From assembly GCA_047971685.1 (NCBI GenBank), contig JBKDZW010000195.1, positions 1 through 5,827 of the forward strand: a stretch of DNA of 5,827 nt, read 5' to 3'. The position numbers were made by a program, and so were the translations under genes. The stretch comes from JAJXWB01 sp047971685. Its GTDB lineage: Bacteria; Pseudomonadota; Alphaproteobacteria; Rhizobiales; Beijerinckiaceae. The stretch's first letter is position 1. Every line of letters begins with the position of its first letter. The notes below the pieces were generated by a model. That model saw only the letters and a list, made by a program, of their open reading frames with translations, searched no databases and was not told the DNA's origin. Positions 5,433 to 5,827 of the stretch are shown here, piece after piece.

Positions 5433-5827
5433 TTACACATTCACCTGAGCGCCGATCTCGACCACGCGGCCAGCGGGGATATGGAAGTAGTCCGACGCTG
5501 TCGCGCTGTTGCGCGCAAGGAAGATGAACAGGCGGCTCCGCCACGCCGGCATGGCGCTGTGCGCCGCCAGTTTGAGCGTGCGGCGCGAGACGAGGAACGA
5601 TGTCGACATGATATCGAATTTCCAGCCCAGCTTGCGGCAAAGCGCCAGTCCGTGCGGCACGTTGGGTTCTTCCATATAGCCGAAGGTAATCGTCACCTGA
5701 CGAAAGCGCGGTGAGATGTCGGACATAAGCACGCGCTCGCTGTCGGTCACACGCGGAACGTCCGCGGTGACAATGGTGAGGATCACGTTCTGCTCGTGCA
5801 GCGACTTGAAGTGTTTCAGGCTGTGCA
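5433..5827 (-). CDS. kup: Kup potassium uptake protein, C-terminal part
   Basis: Partial gene: it enters from the right edge and ends at TAA (complement of 5433-5435), giving 130 visible codons. Kup is an inner-membrane, proton-coupled, low-affinity K+ importer. Only the cytoplasmic C-terminal domain after the membrane segments is seen. Diagnostic segments in order are HSLKHFKSLHEQNVILT, VPRVTDSERV, VTITFGYMEEPNVP, ALCRKLGWKFD, TSFLVSRRTL, MPAWRSRLFIFLARN, and the C-terminal FHIPAGRVVEIGAQVNV. All are close to the family pattern (LHNLKHNKVLHE, FGFMEEPDVP, MPRWRERLF, RVVELGTQVEI). No frameshift or truncation is visible. The gene is convergent with the heparinase-like gene. Some Hyphomicrobiales carry more than one Kup paralogue, so the copy cannot be specified. 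Confidence 0.93.
   Translation of the reverse strand, partial: HSLKHFKSLHEQNVILTIVTADVPRVTDSERVLMSDISPRFRQVTITFGYMEEPNVPHGLALCRKLGWKFDIMSTSFLVSRRTLKLAAHSAMPAWRSRLFIFLARNSATASDYFHIPAGRVVEIGAQVNV

Overview
The window looks like ordinary chromosomal DNA of a GC-rich alphaproteobacterium of the order Hyphomicrobiales (Rhizobiales). Three things suggest this: the order DUF1674 gene / htpX / rsmB / heparinase-like gene; the high GC third codon positions; and two kinds of intergenic palindromic repeat of the type common in Brucella, Ochrobactrum and relatives. The genus cannot be fixed from the sequence alone.

Layout. (1) Positions 2-295 (+) are the last 97 codons of gloB, glyoxalase II. (2) Positions 295-405 hold two identical 49-bp copies of a hairpin-forming repeat. 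(3) Positions 454-690 (-) are a small DUF1674 / SDHAF4-like gene, convergent with gloB. (4) Positions 691-955 are a divergent regulatory region with a degenerate 15-bp tandem repeat and a small leader hairpin. (5) Positions 956-2008 (+) are htpX, a membrane zinc protease. (6) Positions 2039-3466 (+) are rsmB, a 16S rRNA m5C methyltransferase, 30 bp downstream of htpX and probably co-transcribed. (7) Positions 3593-5239 (+) are a heparinase II/III-family gene whose true start may be a CTG at 3548. (8) Positions 5236-5341 are a ~106-bp imperfect palindromic repeat resembling the Brucella Bru-RS class. (9) Positions 5433-5827 (-) are the C-terminal end of kup, a potassium uptake transporter, convergent with the heparinase-like gene.

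How the genes fit together. htpX, rsmB and the heparinase-like gene read in one direction and may form a transcription unit covering membrane-protein quality control, ribosome modification and an uncharacterised polysaccharide-lyase-like protein. gloB and kup are edge fragments. I found no phage, toxin-antitoxin, CRISPR, defence or biosynthetic system, and no convincing new biological system. The most notable non-coding signal is that both convergent junctions (gloB/DUF1674 and heparinase/kup) are filled by related palindromic repeats, and in both cases the upstream gene's TAG stop codon is the terminal TAG of the repeat.
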